Assembly (NCBI GenBank): GCA_003527555.1
Contig: DPWT01000248.1
Span: 1 to 14,312, forward strand
Source of the DNA: Verrucomicrobiales bacterium
GTDB taxonomy: Bacteria; Verrucomicrobiota; Verrucomicrobiia; Verrucomicrobiales; Akkermansiaceae
Direction of reading: 5' to 3'
Length of the DNA stretch: 14,312 bases
In this document: positions 13,850 through 14,312 of the stretch, in pieces
Numbering within the stretch: position 1 is the first letter of the stretch
Layout: every line of letters begins with the position of its first letter
Translations under genes and position numbers: made by a program
Notes under the pieces: generated by a model
What the model was told of the DNA's origin: nothing
Databases searched by the model: none
Seen by the model: only the letters and a program-made list of their open reading frames with translations

Positions 13850-14265
13850 TACTGGCTTGATAGGTCATCTACAGTCCCTTCGAGACCGTCTTCACCCCAA
13901 CTAATAATCTCGGGTTGGTTCTTTTTCTTGGAACCTGGAAATTTGTAAATATAAGGATTCCCCCATGGATCTTCTTTCAAACGATCCATCATACTCGACC
14001 ACTTTCTCGGGCGGGGTGCTGTTGTTGGGCGATCCACCAATGCCATCAATCCTTGCTGGTCGGATGGATACTGTCCAGCAAGAGTGCGGTAGCGCTCCAG
14101 TGCCATCATATAAGTTTTCTGGTCTGACTCAACTTGAGTAATTTTGGCACTATCTTGCATACCGGTCATCAGGTTAAATAACAAGTGTTCCTGAAATGAT
14201 TTTGAATAAAAGTGCCAAATATTCAAGTAATCTCTGAAATAAAAAATAATATTTTTTTTTGTCAC
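13849..14265 (-). CDS. gspG: T2SS major pseudopilin GspG, 5' end frame-disrupted
   Basis: From about 14170 downward the frame encodes a clear GspG: SAKITQVESDQKTYMMALERYR, then GQYPSDQQGLMALV, PRPRKW, DPWGNPYIYKFPG and the calcium-site loop WGEDGLEGTVDDL. The open frame goes back to a GTG at 14265, but that N-terminus (TKKNIIFYFRDYLNIWHFYSKSFQ) has no prepilin cleavage site and no hydrophobic helix. In the next frame, positions 14230-14177 read LLEYLALLFKIISGTLVI, which matches the pseudopilin helix with Glu at +5 and stops at a TAA exactly where NLMTGMQDSAKI continues in the GspG frame. The gene is therefore either a pseudogene, has sequence errors (a T-run at 14176-14178 and an A9 run at 14252-14260), or uses frameshifting. 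The coordinates cover the open frame only. Confidence 0.8.
   Translation of the reverse strand: MTKKNIIFYFRDYLNIWHFYSKSFQEHLLFNLMTGMQDSAKITQVESDQKTYMMALERYRTLAGQYPSDQQGLMALVDRPTTAPRPRKWSSMMDRLKEDPWGNPYIYKFPGSKKKNQPEIISWGEDGLEGTVDDLSSQ
14252..14260 (-). repeat. A9 homopolymer in the disrupted gspG 5' end
   Basis: Nine A residues (sense strand) lie six bases after the first base of the putative gspG GTG start codon. Adding one A would put the GTG start in frame with the LLEYLALL helix at 14230. The run sits in an AT-rich stretch (14231-14264) that has no counterpart in ordinary pseudopilin leaders. Next to it is a short hairpin, ACGCC (14264-14268) with GGCGT (14273-14277). Confidence 0.8.
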
Positions 14266-14312
14266 GCCCTTTGGCGTTTATTCTCAGCCATGTGCGCAGT
14301 TACTGTTGTCCC

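Noticed and set aside
14264..14277. Hairpin ACGCC-CTTT-GGCGT as a terminator
   Set aside because: The stem is only 5 bp. On the minus strand it is followed by GAC and A residues rather than U, and on the plus strand by only a weak TTTATT.
1..14312. tRNA, rRNA, CRISPR array, insertion sequence or phage genes
   Set aside because: I found no cloverleaf with an anticodon arm, no regular direct repeats, and no transposase, integrase or phage structural gene on either strand.

Overview
The window is about 47% GC by eye, densely coded and almost entirely transcribed from the minus strand. It looks like a chromosomal stretch of a Gram-negative, diderm bacterium: it encodes an outer-membrane secretin, a full set of type II secretion (T2SS) pseudopilins and a six-domain ribosomal protein S1. 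Weak Shine-Dalgarno sites, the gspG-H-I-J-K-L-M-x-D gene order and the ECF sigma/PDZ cluster suggest a Verrucomicrobiota/Planctomycetota-type genome. That assignment is inference, not proof.

Layout from left to right. (1) 1-180: the 3' end of an unrecognised plus-strand gene, whose stop codon overlaps that of a convergent gene. (2) 177-628, minus: a two-gene toxin-antitoxin-like module, a 66-aa antitoxin candidate followed by a RelE/ParE-like toxin candidate, joined by an ATGA overlap and preceded by a promoter placed so close that the transcript may be leaderless. (3) 699-2463, minus: rpsA with a strong intrinsic terminator, a candidate promoter and a leader with two adjacent stem-loops. (4) 2720-4571, minus: a three-gene operon of ECF sigma factor, single-pass membrane protein (putative anti-sigma) and exported PDZ-only protein. 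(5) 4629-5990, minus: an alkaline-phosphatase-superfamily hydrolase. (6) 6086-14265, minus: a T2SS operon read as gspG, gspH, gspI, gspJ, gspK, gspL, gspM, an unrecognised exported protein in a GspC-like position, and gspD.

The T2SS genes are tightly packed, with 1-4 nt overlaps at G/H, H/I, J/K and L/M. Together they would build the pseudopilus (G major; H, I, J, K tip), the inner-membrane assembly platform (L, M) and the outer-membrane channel (D). The ATPase GspE, the platform protein GspF and the prepilin peptidase are not in the window; they could lie beyond the right edge or elsewhere.

The observations most worth a second look are: the gspG 5' end, where the hydrophobic pseudopilin helix sits in a different frame from the rest of the gene; an A9 run at the end of the gene before gspD, where a one-base slip would extend the protein to an exact ATGA overlap with gspD; the structured rpsA leader; the possibly leaderless toxin-antitoxin transcript; and the sigma/membrane/PDZ operon.
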